Origin: Oscarella lobularis
Taxonomy: Eukaryota; Porifera; Homoscleromorpha; Homosclerophorida; Oscarellidae
Direction of reading: 5' to 3'
Assembly (NCBI RefSeq): GCF_947507565.1
Contig: NC_089192.1
Coordinates: forward strand, 744,001-808,000
Length of the DNA: 64,000 nt
Shown here one piece after another: positions 42,278 through 57,000 of the stretch; positions within the stretch are counted from its first letter, which is position 1, and each line of letters begins with the position of its first letter. Under the pieces are notes generated by a model. That model worked only from the letters and a program-made list of their open reading frames with translations, was not told where the DNA came from and made no database searches. The position numbers and the translations under genes were made by a program.

Positions 42278-45200
42278 ATGGACGCGCGTTTTGTCATCCA
42301 CCTGGCCGCCTTTCTTTCTTTCCTTCTCGCCTCTGCTTCTTCGATGACGCCCCCTACGTGCTCGAATCCCGAGGCGAACGCGAACACCGCGTGTCCCTCG
42401 GGCGAACAGTGCTGGGACGCTTCGAAAGTGGGCGCGACGACGTCGTACGCCTGGTCCGTTCATTCCGAATGCGCCGACTGCTTTTTCGCTCAGCAACCCC
42501 GCCTCGTCGTTCAAACGGGCGAAACTGTTCGCTTTACCACCGACGGCACGTTTCGAAGCGCGAGCGATATCGTCGTATACAAAGTGCCGTCAATGGACGC
42601 GCTAAAAAACTGCGACGTCGCGGCGGCGGGAACGACTCTCGTGGGTCAAACCGTCGGATCCACCCACGTCGACGTAACGCAGTCTCTCGTCGCCGGAGCC
42701 AACTATTTCATATCGCATCCAAACAATCAATGCGAAGAAGGCGCACGTATTGTCGTCTATCGAGGTGATTTCAATTGCAACGGCAACTGTTCGTCGCGGG
42801 GACCGTGCGTTTTCGACGGGGCTAGCGATTTCGTCTGCCGATGCCCGGGCGGCTATTTGAGCGACGATTGCTCTGACATCGACGAGTGCTTTGGTGTGAC
42901 GGCGTGCGGCGATCCGGTGACGGAGGGCGTATGCGTTGACGGAAATTGCTCGTACGCGTGCAATTGTTTGCCGTTTCGGACGAGCGTCGACGGACTCTCG
43001 TGCAATGACGTCAGAATTCTGACCGATTGCTCGGAATCGCCATGTCAAAACGGCGGCACGTGCAACAAGTTCCCTTCCAGAATTTTTTGCGAATGCCGTT
43101 TTGGATACGACGGAACTTACTGCGAATTGAATCTTGATGACTGTCAGTTAAATCCGTGCCAGAATGGTGGCACGTGCGTTGACGGAGAGGATGCCTATAC
43201 ATGCACGTGCGTTGACGGCTTTACTGGCGTCGAGTGCGAGACGAATATGGACGAATGCGTCGCATACGCGCCCTGCTCGAATGGCGGCACGTGTGTCGAC
43301 GAAATCGATGCGGTGACGTGCACGTGCTCGTCGCCGTGGATCGGCGACTTCTGTCAAATTCATTCCGATGATTGTCTCGTGGCTGACTGTCAAAATGGGG
43401 CGACGTGCGTCGACGGTAACGGAACGCATTCATGTGCGTGTGTTGTCGGATTTACCGGGGCTCGATGCGAGACGGACATCGATGAGTGCGCGTCGTCGCC
43501 GTGCGAGAATCGCGGCGTTTGTATTGATAACGTTGCTGACTACACGTGTAACTGTCCCACCGGATATACGGGCAAGAATTGCGAGACTGATATCAACGAA
43601 TGTCAATCAAATCCATGTGCCAATGGAGGCACGTGCAACGACCTGACTGGACGTTTCCATTGCGAGTGCATATTCGGCTTCTCGGGTCTTCGTTGCGAAA
43701 CAAACGACGACGAATGTCAATCGAATCCGTGTCAGAATGGCGCAACGTGTCGAGACGGAATCAATCGTTATACGTGCGACTGCATTCCAGGTTACACGGG
43801 AGTTGATTGCGAGACGAACGTGAACGAATGCGCGTCGATGCCGTGTGAAAACGGCGGAGCATGCATTGATATGATTAACAGTTTTGAGTGCCAGTGTCCG
43901 GCCGGTTTCACTGGTCTACAATGTGAGACGAACATCGACGAATGCAGCTCGTCGCCGTGCCAAAACGGCGCCTCGTGTAACGACGAAATCAATTGGTATT
44001 CGTGCTCGTGTTTGCCCGGCTTCACGGGCGTCGACTGCGAGACGAATATCGACGAGTGCGCCTCGAGTCCGTGTCAGAACGGAGCGGCTTGTCGCGACGA
44101 GATCAACGAGTACAACTGTCAATGTATTGCCGGATACACGGGCATTCACTGCGAGACGAACATCGACGATTGCGATCCGACTCCTTGTCAGAACGGAGGC
44201 AGTTGCACCGATCTTGTAGACAATTTCAGCTGCGACTGCGTTGCCGGATTCACGGGTACACAATGCGAAACCGATATCGACGAATGCGGATCGAATCCAT
44301 GCGAAAACGGAGCGACTTGTCACGATCAGACGAACGGGTACGCTTGTCAGTGTGTGACCGGCTTCACCGGAGTTCACTGCGAGACGAACATTGGCGAATG
44401 CGGTTCGATGCCGTGCCAGAACGGCGCCACTTGCCGAGACGACATCAATATGTACACGTGCGATTGTGCCGCCGGTTTCACGGGAACGCACTGCGAGACG
44501 AACATCGACGAATGCGTATCGTCGCCTTGCACGAATATGGGCACATGCGTCGACGACGTTGACTCGTATTGGTGCCGTTGTGTGCCCGGTTTTACCGGTA
44601 TGCATTGCGAGACGAATATCGACGAGTGCGCGTCGTCGCCGTGTCAAAACGGCGCCACGTGCAACGACGAAATCAATCGGTATTCGTGCTCGTGTTTGGC
44701 CGGTTTCACGAATGTCCACTGCGAGACGAATATCGACGAGTGCGAGTCTTTTCCGTGTCAGAACGGCGGTCTTTGCACGGATCTGATCAACGACTACGCG
44801 TGCAACTGCAGTGAAGGATTCGACGGGAAAAGTTGCGGAAACGACATCGACGAGTGCTCGTCGAGTCCGTGCCAGAACAGCGGCGTGTGCATGGACGGCG
44901 TCGCCGGCTACACGTGCGAGTGTCCGACCGGTCGAACGGGATCCCACTGCGAGATCGATATTGACGAATGCGCTTCGAAACCGTGTCAGAACGGCGGCAC
45001 GTGCAACAATCTGCAAGGAAGATTTTATTGCGAATGTCGTTTCGGATTTGATGGCATATTTTGCGAGATAAATATTGACGATTGCGCTTCGAATCCCTGC
45101 CAGAACAATGCCACGTGTATCGACGCCGTTAATGACTATACTTGCCAATGCGTTCCCGGTTTCACTGGCGATCATTGTCAAACGAATATCAACGAATGCG

Positions 45201-48200
45201 AGTCGGCGCCGTGTCAGAACGACGGCACGTGTTCCGATCACGTTAATCATTACACGTGCAGTTGCATTGACGGATTTACGGGTGTTGACTGTGAAACGAA
45301 TATCGACGAGTGTGCGTCGTCGCCCTGCGAAAATCGCGGGGTTTGTATGGATCGCATTAACTTTTACACGTGCCACTGTCTGGCCGGATATACTGGTGAG
45401 CATTGCGAAACTGATATTAACGAATGTCAATCAAATCCGTGCGCCAATGGAGGCACGTGCAACAATCTTGTTGATCGTTTTCACTGCGAGTGCGTTTTTG
45501 GCTTTTCCGGTCTTCGTTGCGAAACGAACGACGACGAATGTCAATCTGATCCTTGTCAGAATGGCGCAACGTGTCAAGACGGAATTGGTCGTTATACGTG
45601 CGACTGCGTTGCAGGCTACACGGGGGTTGATTGCGAGACGAATGTGAACGAATGCGCGTCATTGCCGTGTCAAAACAGCGGAACGTGCGTTGATCTGATC
45701 GATGCCTTCGAATGTCAATGTCCGGCCGGATTCACGGGTATACAATGCGAGACGAATATTGACGAATGCGCTTCGTCACCGTGCAGTAATAAGGCCACGT
45801 GCATTGACGACATCGACTTCTATTTGTGCCGTTGTGCCGCCGGCTTCACGGGCGTCAATTGCGAGACGAATATCGACGAGTGCGCTCCGGCACCGTGCCA
45901 AAACGACGCCACGTGTACGGACTTGATTGCCGACTTCCTATGCACGTGTCGTCCGGGTTTCTCCGGTGTTCGTTGCGAAACGAATATCGACGAGTGCGCG
46001 TCAATGCCGTGCCAGAATGGCGGGCTTTGCACCGATTTGATCAACGCGTTTGAGTGCCATTGTCCATTCGGCTACACCGGAACTCTATGCGAAACGGATG
46101 TTGATGAGTGCGCGTCCATGCCGTGTCAAAACGGCGGCACGTGCGTCGACGACATAAACGGATACGGGTGTCGATGCGTTCCTGGGTATATAGGCGTCGA
46201 TTGCGAGACGGAACTGAACGAATGCAATTCGGCGCCATGTCAAAATAGCGGCACGTGCGTCGACATGATTGGCATGTACTCGTGCACTTGTCGTCCCGGT
46301 TTCACGGACGTCAACTGCGAGACGAATATCAACGAGTGCGCGTCGATGCCGTGTCAGAACGGTGCCGTCTGCTTCGATGAGATAAACGGATTTCATTGTC
46401 GTTGTGTGCCCGGCTACACCGGTCGTCTATGCCAACGAGAAATCGTCGAATGCCTTTCGAGACCCTGTCAGAACGGCGGCACGTGCGACGACCTAATCGA
46501 CGATTTCACGTGTCATTGCGCGCCCGGCTTCACGGGCCCTCTCTGCGAGACGAACATCGACGAGTGTGCGTCGTCGCCGTGCTTGAACGGCGGCACGTGC
46601 CGCGACGGTGTCAACTCTTACCAGTGCACGTGCCCGTCGGCGTTCGACGGAGATCACTGCGAGATCGTTATCGACGCGTGCGGCATTCTCATGCCGTGTC
46701 AAAACGACGGAACGTGTGTGAATATTCCGACGACGATTGGCGTTGTGGACGTCAGCGCGCCGCCCGGTCCCGGCATCGATATACACGATGCTTACACGTG
46801 CACGTGTCCGTCGCTCTTTACCGATCGTCTTTGCGCAACGTTTATGCCCGTGCCGGCGCCGCCGACACTCATACCGCCGCCACCCGTCCGCTCTTCGCCT
46901 CCGCCGCCGACTCTTTTGCCGCCGCCGCCGCCGGGATTCAGTTTTGACTGTTCGCGAACGCCGTGTCAAAATAGCGGCGCCTGTCAATCTATTGGCGGAC
47001 GGGCAAATAGTTTTTGCAGTTGTCCTATTGGATTTTCGGGAAGAACTTGCTCGAACGGTAAGAGAGCGTTATCTCTTTTTGTTGCGTTCTTTCGAATCGG
47101 ATTTTAGATATATCCGTCAGTGTTCCCGCCTTTGGAGGCAGCGGTGTGACTTCGTACATTGAAGCGACCGGTTCTATTAGATCGGATACGTCGAACACGA
47201 TTGCTATTCGTCTCAAGGCGAGCGGGCCTTCTGGTCTCATTTTTCTCAGCATTGGCAGCCAACAACCGCCCGCCTTTGTCGACTATATTTCATTTCACGT
47301 CGTCGACGGCTTTGCAAACGTCCGTTACGATTTAGGAGCTGGATCCGTTTCAATTACGAGCCCGAATCGCATAGACACGGGAGAAACAACAGTACTTGAA
47401 TTCAGGTGCATACAGAGATTTAAAAAATAGCTACTGTACATATAAAGATGCCTCGTCTTAGGCGCAACGGTGTTGATGGTGAATTGTGGATTGACGGCGT
47501 CCTTGTCGGCGGAGATTCTGCTCCTTCTGGAAGCACCGTAGCCAATACAGACGGTCCAATCTATCTCGGCGGAATTCCTGCAGTAGTAAACGTTTCGCCC
47601 CTGAATAACTTCGGCCCGACGACCGGTTTTACTGGCTGCATAATTGCCGTCAGTATCGACGGCAATGAAGTTGATCTTCTCAACGGCACAACGGGAATGA
47701 ATGTTGGCGAATGCCCTCTCAATCCGTGCAGCGACGCAAATCCGTGCCAAAACGGCGGCGCCTGTCGTCCGACCGACTTGACGAATTTCGAATGCGTCTG
47801 CCCAACGGGAACGAGCGGCGATCTATGCGAGGTCGTCGATCAGTGCACTTTTCCGACGCCGCCGTGCCTACATGGCGGCGCGTGTCGAATCGATTCGACG
47901 AGCAGCGTTGGATACCGGTGCATATGCTCAGTTCTCTTCACCGGCCCCCAATGCGAAAATCCAGGTAAGAGCAAAATTTTGAGGCTCCCCCTTTCCTTGT
48001 TGATTAGTGACTGTTGATTTCTTTCAGTTGGTTCTTCCATGGGTGGCTATTCATACTTTGGCGACTCCTACGCTAGTTGGATGGTTGATCAGTCACTGAG
48101 ACGAACGACAAACGTTGCCTTGAAGGTCTACCCTAGTTCTCCTGCGAGCGACGCAACCGGCATCCTAGCCTACGTCGATAAGCCAGGCCGTGATTTCTTC

Positions 48201-50469
48201 GCCATCTTCGCCGATCGCGGCACGGTCAAAGTCGTCTTCGACTTCGGCGGAGGAAGTCTCACCGTCGCCAATCCGACTCCCTTGGCGGACGGCGTTTTCA
48301 CGAGTGTCATACTCGAACGCTCGGCACTCGACGTCAAACTCGTCGTCGCCGGCAACGCGACGTCGGAAACGCTTTCCAGTCTTTTCTCGTCGCTCGACGT
48401 CGACGGAGCGATCTACATCGGCGGCGTGCCGTCTCTCGTTGAAGCGACGCTCGACGCGAGTCTCGTCGACGTCAAAGGCTTCAACGGTTGCATAGCCGAA
48501 ACGGCGATCAGCGGCAAATTCATCAATTCGACCGAATTGCTTTCGAGCTACAACGCGGCGATTTGCACACGACTCTGTGATCCGAATCCGTGTCAAAACG
48601 GCGGCAATTGTTCGCAGTTGGGCGCTTCGGTTGCGTGCGCCTGTACGCCCGAGTTCATCGGCGCCACGTGCGACGTGTCTTCGGATCCGTGCATTCAACT
48701 CGGATGCGAGGCGGCGAATTCGACGTGCGCGCGTTTCGGCGAAACCGCCGAGTGCGTGTGTCCTCTCGGCAAAGGCAGCGACGATTGCTCTGGCGATGTC
48801 GTCATCGATACGCCCTACTTTCAAGACAATTTGACGTCGTATGTTGGATTTAGCTCGCAGGCTGTCAATCTGGCAAGAACGACGAATGTCAAAGTGATTT
48901 TTACGCCGTACGCTTTGGACGGAATAGTCGTCTATTCGGCGGAAGTCATCGACTTCTTTTCTGTTGGACTCTACGACGGTTTTGTCGAATTTCGATTCAA
49001 TCTTGGCAGTGGAACGAAGGAAGTTAAGAGCAGGAGTCGAGTGACTTTATTCGAGTCTCACACAGTCACAGTATCAAGGATCAGCAAAGATGGTATAATT
49101 GTCTATCTTTCATGATCTCTGCTATAAAGTAACGAATGTTTTTTCTTTCTGAAGTGTCTTTAATAGTTGATGATCAAGCCGAAGTATTTGATTCCAGCTC
49201 AGGAACTGCAACCCAATTGAACGTTCGTGGTCGCGAAATTTTCATGGGCGGTGTGCCCGACATTGGACAGGTGAATTTTTTTAAATTTTACTTGCCTCAA
49301 TTCTACGTTTTCTCTCAGCTTCTTCCTTCGGTGGGCCTTTCGTCTGGATTCACCGGCTGCATCGACGAGCTGACGATCAACGACGTCGAGTTTTCTGTCG
49401 CCACGGCAACGCGTGGCCAAGGAGTTAAAGAATGCGAAAGAGACGACTGTGAAATGTTGAACTGTCAGAACGGCGGAACGTGCACGGACGCCGGTAGTCC
49501 GGGCACGTTTTTCTGCTCGTGTCCGTCAGGATACACTGGTCCTGATTGCGCGCTTCTCGTCGGCGACGACTGCGCCGCTGGCACTCACGGGTGTCACAAT
49601 ACGAGTCAATGCGTGTATAGCAGTTCTGCTATGGACTACGAGTGCGTTTGTCCGCTCGTGCCGGTGGCGAGAGCAGGACGCTTTTGTCAGGATGGTGAGG
49701 CGCCGTATGCTTCTTGATAGTCATTCTTTATTACGTGTATTTCTTCTATTTCAGTTGTAACTTTTTCTGCTGCACAGTTTGGAGGAAACAGCTTTGCGGA
49801 GTATCCTTTCATGAATTTTGGAAGGAAAACGGATATTTCTTTCAACGTGTCTGCGACAGCGGCTGATGGACTCATCTTTTACGTCAAGGTATCGAATAAA
49901 TCTACTCAGGCTGAAACTTATATACTTGATTGATCTAATCTTTGCCTTAGGGTAAAGCTAAAGATTATCTAGCTATAGGAGTTCAAGCTGGAAATGTTGT
50001 ACTAAGGCAAGTTTCGTTTTTAATTAAACCGGTTTATTGCTTACCAAAATGTATTATTTACAGCTTTGATCTGGGAACGGGTCCGGCAACAATCACTGGA
50101 GCGAGCATCCTCGGAGGTGGATGGCACTACGTTACGATATCGAGGTAGGAAAGAAGGAACTTGATGATACTCATATCTATATCTATTATATTTAGGTCCT
50201 CTCGGTCTGCTACTTTGACCGTCGGCGGCATCTCAACGAGCGGATCGTCTCCATCGACTGCGACGGGACTCAACGTCGGCGGGGGAACGTATTTCCAACT
50301 GGGCGGAATTCGTGTGTCCGCTGATATGACCGAATACGCTAATCTGCTTGGCGGCACCTATCCGCAAGGATTGGAGGGCTGCATTGCTGATTTAGCGGTA
50401 AACGGCGTGAACATCGATCTCCTGAACGACGCCCGCGATGGAACCAACGTTGACCGCTGTGGTGCCTAA
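42278..50469 (+). CDS. Secreted cupredoxin-EGF-laminin-G giant A
   Basis: Ten exons encode about 2,560 residues: 42278-47057, 47108-47405, 47462-47964, 48028-49092, 49155-49270, 49319-49694, 49755-49888, 49951-50006, 50064-50144, 50196-50469. Signal peptide (IHLAAFLSFLLASASS), then a ~140-residue module with phytocyanin-like pattern (VVYKV..NCD..GANYFIS..C..GARIVVY). About 36 EGF domains follow, mostly calcium-binding (D-I/V-D/N-E-C), interrupted near the end by a Pro-rich linker of PPPP runs. Four laminin-G units alternate with EGFs up to a stop; no transmembrane helix is seen, so it is probably extracellular matrix. The C-terminal layout resembles Eyes shut and Crumbs. The first exon (4,780 bp) holds all of the EGF array. 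Intron 8 has a GC donor (50007-50008). Confidence 0.85.
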
Positions 50470-51024
50470 TTAATCTGATGGATGCTTTCAAGCTTCCAGT
50501 TACGATAAGGAAGGAAGACTGTGTAGTTGCAATTGCATTTACATTGTTTTGTTTCGTGTAGTCTTCGCATCTTTTAGTCGTTGTTCGTGTACGTATGGAT
50601 GGTACGGTGTGGTGCAAAAATGTCGTGATGTTGGAGCCGGGAGCGTTTATCCGGGATTTTGCCATTTTTCAGTCAGTTTTCGAGCCTTCTGCGCTGTTTC
50701 GCGGACGTAGAATGGCTTCAGCCTTGACTACCGGACGTGACGTCAAGGAATCCCTGCAGATGTCGTTCCTGAATCGTTTCGAACACCTTCTAGCGACTTC
50801 TTTTCGTCACACAGCGCTTCGGCGACTATCGCGTCGTCGCGAAACGCGCCAAGAAACAACGCCGAGACGCCAACGCTCGAACGGACAAAGATCTACACCG
50901 CCCTCGATCCAATTTCCATAAAAATGAGAAGACTGCCCGCGGCAGATCCGATTTACCCCGTTCCCACCACTCACCCACGACGCATTGTTCCAATCTCTTT
51001 CAACCGAAGCGGACGCTCTCTCCG
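50470..51024. other. Spacer between the two tandem giants
   Basis: 555 bp with no recognised feature. It must contain the 3' untranslated region of giant A and the promoter of giant B. A 108-codon plus-strand frame at 50,595-50,921 has no conserved motif. Confidence 0.4.
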
Positions 51025-54000
51025 ATGGCGAAAGAAGGACTCTTCTTCGTCGTCGTCGGACTACTTCTCGTCCACTTCCGGCTATCCTCAGGGCAGCCCA
51101 CGTGCGCGAACCCCGAAACGGCGGCGAATACGACGTGCCCGATCGGCAGTCAATGCTGGGATGGAACGTTAACGGGCGCCCCGTCGATAAATCTCTGGTC
51201 TCTACATCGAACCACCGAAGTTCCGTTGGAGTCGACGCGTTGGCTTCAATGGTATCTCATCGACAAATACTTCGAAGACGTGCGTCCGTTCGCTCAACAG
51301 CCCGCGAAGGTCGTCCAAGACGGCGAGCTAGTCCACTTCACGACCGACTGCTCGTTCCAACGCGATCCGAATCTCGAAATCTGGAAGGTCACCGATTTGA
51401 AAGCATTCGAGGAATGCAATCTCACCGACGCCACGCTCGTCGGACGCGTCGCCGGACCTCAACCGAACGGGGTTCCCATTCCAGCTGGCCATACCCTATC
51501 TCTCGACGTAACGAGTCACGTCGGCGACGGAGCGAACTATTTCATCGCGAAGCGACAGGACGGCGGCGGCGATACGACAGTTCCGACGAATTGCGAACAA
51601 GGCGCTCGTCTTTTGATATACAAATCAGATTTTCGTTGCGGTGCAGATCAGGCCCAGCCTTGCAGCGGACGCGCGCCTTGCGTCTTCGGACACGGACACG
51701 TAAACGAGACGTTGGTCGGATTTGCGTGCGCCTGTCCGGGCGGCTATTTGGGAGACGAGTGTGAGAACATCGACGAGTGTTTTGGCGCCAATTGTGGAGA
51801 TCCGGTGAACGAGGGCGTGTGCGTTGACGGCGACTGTTCGTTTACGTGCGAATGCACGCCGATTCGATCGGGTCCCAACTGCCAAACGGTCGTTCCGTTC
51901 ACCGATGCCGACGTCGGATGCCTTCCGGACAATCCGTGTCGCGAAGGCGGCACGTGTCAAGTGCGGGCGAATAGAGACTTGCACTGCGAGTGTCGCTTCG
52001 GTTTCAAGGGAGATTTTTGCCAAATAAACGAAGACGAATGCGCGTCGAATCCGTGCGAAAACGGCGGCACGTGCGTCGACGGCGCCGGCGAGTACACGTG
52101 CACGTGTCCGTGCGGTTTCATCGGAGATAATTGCGAGACGAACGTCAACGAGTGCGTGCCGCCGCCGAGTCCGTGTTTGAACGGGGCCGGATGCGTGGAC
52201 GGCAACAACGCGGTCACGTGCGGCTGCAGCAGCCCGTGGACGGGCGACTTCTGTCAGATTCACGAGAACGATTGTTTGAGGAATAAGTGTCAAAACGGCG
52301 CCACGTGCGTCGACGGCGACAGCTCGTACACGTGCAATTGCGTGCCCGGGTTCACGGATGCGTACTGCGACGTCAAGATCGACGAGTGCGCCTCGTTTCC
52401 GTGCATGAACGGCGGTACGTGTTTGGACTTGGTCAACGAGTTTTCGTGCAATTGCGTCACGGGGTACACCGGAGATCGCTGCCAGGTGAACATCAACGAA
52501 TGCGCGTCGAATCCGTGTTTGAATGGAGGCACTTGCGTCGACGGCGTCGGCGCTTTTACCTGTACGTGTGCGGACTCTTTTACCGGTATGATTTGCGAGA
52601 CGAATCTCGATGATTGCGATCCGAATCCGTGCATGAACAACGGCATTTGTGTCGACGGCGACAATGCGTTCACGTGCTACTGTGCGGCTGGATACGTCGG
52701 AGCCACGTGTACGACGAGGAACGGTAATCCTATCGTATCTGATGCCGAGGCGGGTGCCAATACAACGTGTCCTGATGGACGACTATGCTGGGATGAAGGA
52801 AGAACGGGTGGCGCTATTACCTACGTATGGTCCCTGTACAAAACCGAGGATGCTGTTAGTGACTTTTCTATGACTTTGTTCGGGAGATTGAGAGATCTTT
52901 GGAGTCGAGGCGGTGGCGCTTGCGTTCAGCCGTTTCCTCAGCAGCCCCTGCTCTTTATTCAAGACGGTGAAAGAGTGAACTTTGAGACGGATTGCACGTT
53001 TCAGAAAAACCCCGACTTGGAAGTGTACAAAGTGCCCAACATTGAAGCCTACGAAAACTGCGACATCTCCGGTGCAGCGATGATTGGAAGAATAGCGGGA
53101 GAACAGCCCGTTGGCAATCCTACTCCGAAGCCAAACCATGTCTTCACTCTTGACGTTTCAAGGACTCTTACAAGCGGAGCGAACTATTACATCTCCGTTC
53201 ACGTTGGAGGCGCAGGTGATCCCAGTCTTCCAGGAAACTGTCAACAAGGCGCTCGTTTGATTGTCTACCAGGGCGACTTCACTTGCGGCAGTAATCGCAA
53301 TGTTCCGTGCAACGACAGAGCGCCGTGTGCGTTCGATCTACACGACTCATTGCATTACCAGTGCGAGTGTCCTCCTGGATATTTGGGCGATTTATGTCAG
53401 AACATTGACGAGTGTTTGGATATGACGAACTGCGGCGATCCTCTCACCGAAGGCTTATGCGTCGACGGCGACGGTGAATACTTCTGCGACTGTTTTCCAT
53501 CGAGAAGAGGAAAGGAGAACAAGACGTGTCATGAAGTAGTCGAGTTCAGCATCAGAGGCTATCCAGTGATCGGATGCAACAATATGTTGTGCAGAAACGG
53601 CGGCACGTGTAACGAACGATCAGGCGGCTTCTTCAGGTGCGAATGTCGCTTCGGCTTCGACGGCGATTTCTGTCAGGAAAACATCGACGAGTGCGCGTCA
53701 AATCCGTGCCAGAACGGCGGCATGTGCATAGACGGGGAAGGAGGCTACACGTGTTTGTGTTCGTGCGGATTTACTGGAGACGAGTGCCAAACGAACGTCG
53801 ACGAGTGCGATCCAAACGTGTGTCAGTTCGGCGGCACGTGTACGGACGGCGACAACGCGGTGACATGCGACTGTACGAATAACTGGACGGGCGGCTTCTG
53901 TCACATTCATAACGACGACTGCTTCCAACATAAATGCCAACACGGAGCGACGTGCATTGACGGCGACAGCACCTACACGTGCCGCTGTGCTTCGGGCTAT

Positions 54001-57000
54001 ACGGGCGACTTCTGCGAAACTGAACTCAACGAGTGCGAGTCTATGCCTTGCATGAACGGAGGCACCTGCAACGATCTCGTCAATATGTATATGTGTGATT
54101 GCGTCGCCGGTTTTACTGGGACCCAATGCGAAACTAACATTAATGAATGCGAGTCGATGCCGTGCCAGAACGGCGGCACGTGTCGGGATATGGTGAATGG
54201 GTTCGTGTGCAATTGTCGCAACGCTTTCACCGGCGTGCACTGCGAGACGAATCTCGATGACTGTAATCCGAATCCGTGCATGAATGACGGCGTTTGCGTC
54301 GACGGCGACGCTTCTTTCACTTGCTACTGTGCAGCCGGATACGTCGGAGCCACGTGTACGGTGAGGAACGGTAATCCTATTGTATCTGATGCCGAGGCGG
54401 GTGCCAATACGACGTGTCCTGATGGACGACTATGCTGGGATGAAGGAAGAACGGGCGACACGACTACGTACATATGGTCGCTGTACAAAACCGAGGACGC
54501 TGTCAGTGACTTTTCCATGACGTTGTTTGGGAGATTGAGAGATCTTTGGAATCGAGGCGGTGGCGCTTGCGTTCAACCGTTTCCTCAGCAGCCTCTGCTC
54601 TTCATTCAAGACGGAGAAAACGTTCTTTTCGAAACGGATTGCACGTTTCAGAAAAACCCCGACTTGGAAGTGTACAAAGTTTCCAACATCGAAGCCTACG
54701 AAAACTGCGATATCGCCGGTGCAGTGCTCGTTGGAAGAATAGCGGGAGAACAGCCCGTTGGCAATCCTACTCCGAAGCCAAACCATGTCTTCACTCTTGA
54801 CGTTTCAAACACTCTTACAAGCGGAGCGAACTATTACATCTCCGTTCACGCCGGAGGCGCAGGCGATCCCAATCTTCCAGGAAACTGTCAACAAGGCGCT
54901 CGCTTGATTGTCTACCAGGGCGACTTCACTTGCGGCAGTAATCGCAATGTTCCGTGCAACGACAGAGCGCCGTGTGCGTTTGATCTACACGACTCATTGC
55001 ATTACCAGTGCGAGTGTCCGCCTGGCTACTTGGGCGATTTATGTCAGAACATTGACGAGTGTTTGGATATGACGAACTGCGGCGATCCTCTCACCGAAGG
55101 CTTATGCGTTGACGGCGACGGCGAATACTCCTGTGACTGTTTTCCATCGAGAAGAGGAAAAGAAGACAAGACGTGTCATGAAGTAGTCGAGTTCAGCATC
55201 AGAGGTTACCCGGTGCTTGGATGCAGCGATTCTTTGTGCAGAAACGGCGGCTCGTGTAACGAACGATCAGGAGGCTTCTTCAGGTGCGAATGTCGCTTCG
55301 GCTTCGACGGGGATTTCTGTCAGGAAAACATCGACGAGTGCGCGTCAAATCCGTGCCAGAACGGCGGCATGTGCATAGACGGGGAAGGAGGCTACACGTG
55401 TTTGTGTTCGTGCGGATTTACTGGAGACGAGTGCCAAACAAACGTCGACGAGTGCGATCCTAACGTGTGTCAGTTCGGCGGCACGTGTACGGACGGCGAC
55501 AACGCGGTGACATGCGACTGTACGAATAACTGGACGGGCGGTTTCTGTCACATTCATAACGACGACTGCTTTCAACATAAATGCCAACACGGAGCGACGT
55601 GCATTGACGGCGACAGCACCTACACGTGCCGCTGTGCTTCGGGCTATACGGGCGACTTCTGCGAAACTGAACTCAACGAGTGCGAGTCTATGCCTTGCAT
55701 GAACGGAGGCACCTGCAACGATCTCGTCAATATGTATATGTGTGATTGCGTCGCCGGTTTTACTGGGACCCAATGCGAAACCAATATTGATGAATGCGAG
55801 TCAATGCCGTGCCAGAACGGCGGCACGTGTCGGGACATGGTGAATAGGTTCGTGTGCGAGTGTCAGGGCGCTTTCACTGGTGTGCACTGCGAGACGAATC
55901 TCGATGATTGCAATCCGAATCCGTGCATGAACAACGGCGTTTGCGTCGACGGCGACGCTTCTTTCACTTGCTACTGTGCGGCTGGATACGTAGGAGCCAC
56001 GTGTACGGTCAGAAACGGTAATCCTATTGTGTCTGATGCCGAGGCGGGTGCCAATACTACGTGTCCTGACGGACGACTATGCTGGGATGAAGGAAGAACG
56101 GGCGACACGACTACGTACATATGGTCGCTGTACAAAACCGAGGATGCTGTCAGTGACTTTTCCATGACGTTGTTTGGGAGATTGAGAGATCTTTGGAATC
56201 GAGGCGGTGGCGCTTGCGTTCAACCGTTTCCTCAGCAGCCTCTGCTCTTCATTCAAGACGGAGAAAACGTTCTTTTCGAAACGGATTGCACGTTTCAGAA
56301 AAACCCCGACTTGGATGTGTACAAAGTCGCCGACATCGAAGCCTACGAAAACTGCGATATCTCCGGTGCAGCGTTGATTGGAAGAATAGCGGGAGAACAG
56401 CCCGTTGGCAATGCACCTCCAAAGCCAAACCATGTCTTCACTCTTGACGTTTCAAACACTCTTACAAGCGGAGCGAACTATTACATCTCCGTTCACGCTG
56501 GAGGCGCAGGCGATCCCAGTCTTCCAGGAAACTGTCAACAAGGCGCTCGTTTGATTGTCTACCAGGGCGACTTCACTTGCGGCAGTAATCGCAATGTTCC
56601 GTGCAACGACAGAGCGCCGTGTGCGTTCGATCTACACGACTCATTGCATTACCAGTGCGAGTGTCCTCCTGGATATTTGGGCGATTTATGTCAGAACATT
56701 GACGAGTGTTTGGATATGACGAACTGCGGCGATCCTCTCACCGAAGGCTTATGCGTCGACGGCGACGGTGAATACTTCTGCGACTGTTTTCCATCGAGAA
56801 GAGGAAAGGAGAACAAGACGTGTCATGAAGTAGTCGAGTTCAGCATCAGAGGCTATCCAGTGATCGGATGCAACAATATGTTGTGCAGAAACGGCGGCAC
56901 GTGTAACGAACGATCAGGCGGCTTCTTCAGGTGCGAATGTCGCTTCGGCTTCGACGGGGATTTCTGTCAAGAAAACATCGACGAGTGCGCGTCAAATCCG

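Noticed and set aside
43916-45430. 504-codon antisense frame, and similar ones, across the EGF arrays
   Set aside because: These are shadow frames caused by biased codon use in the plus-strand EGF repeats; no motifs of their own.
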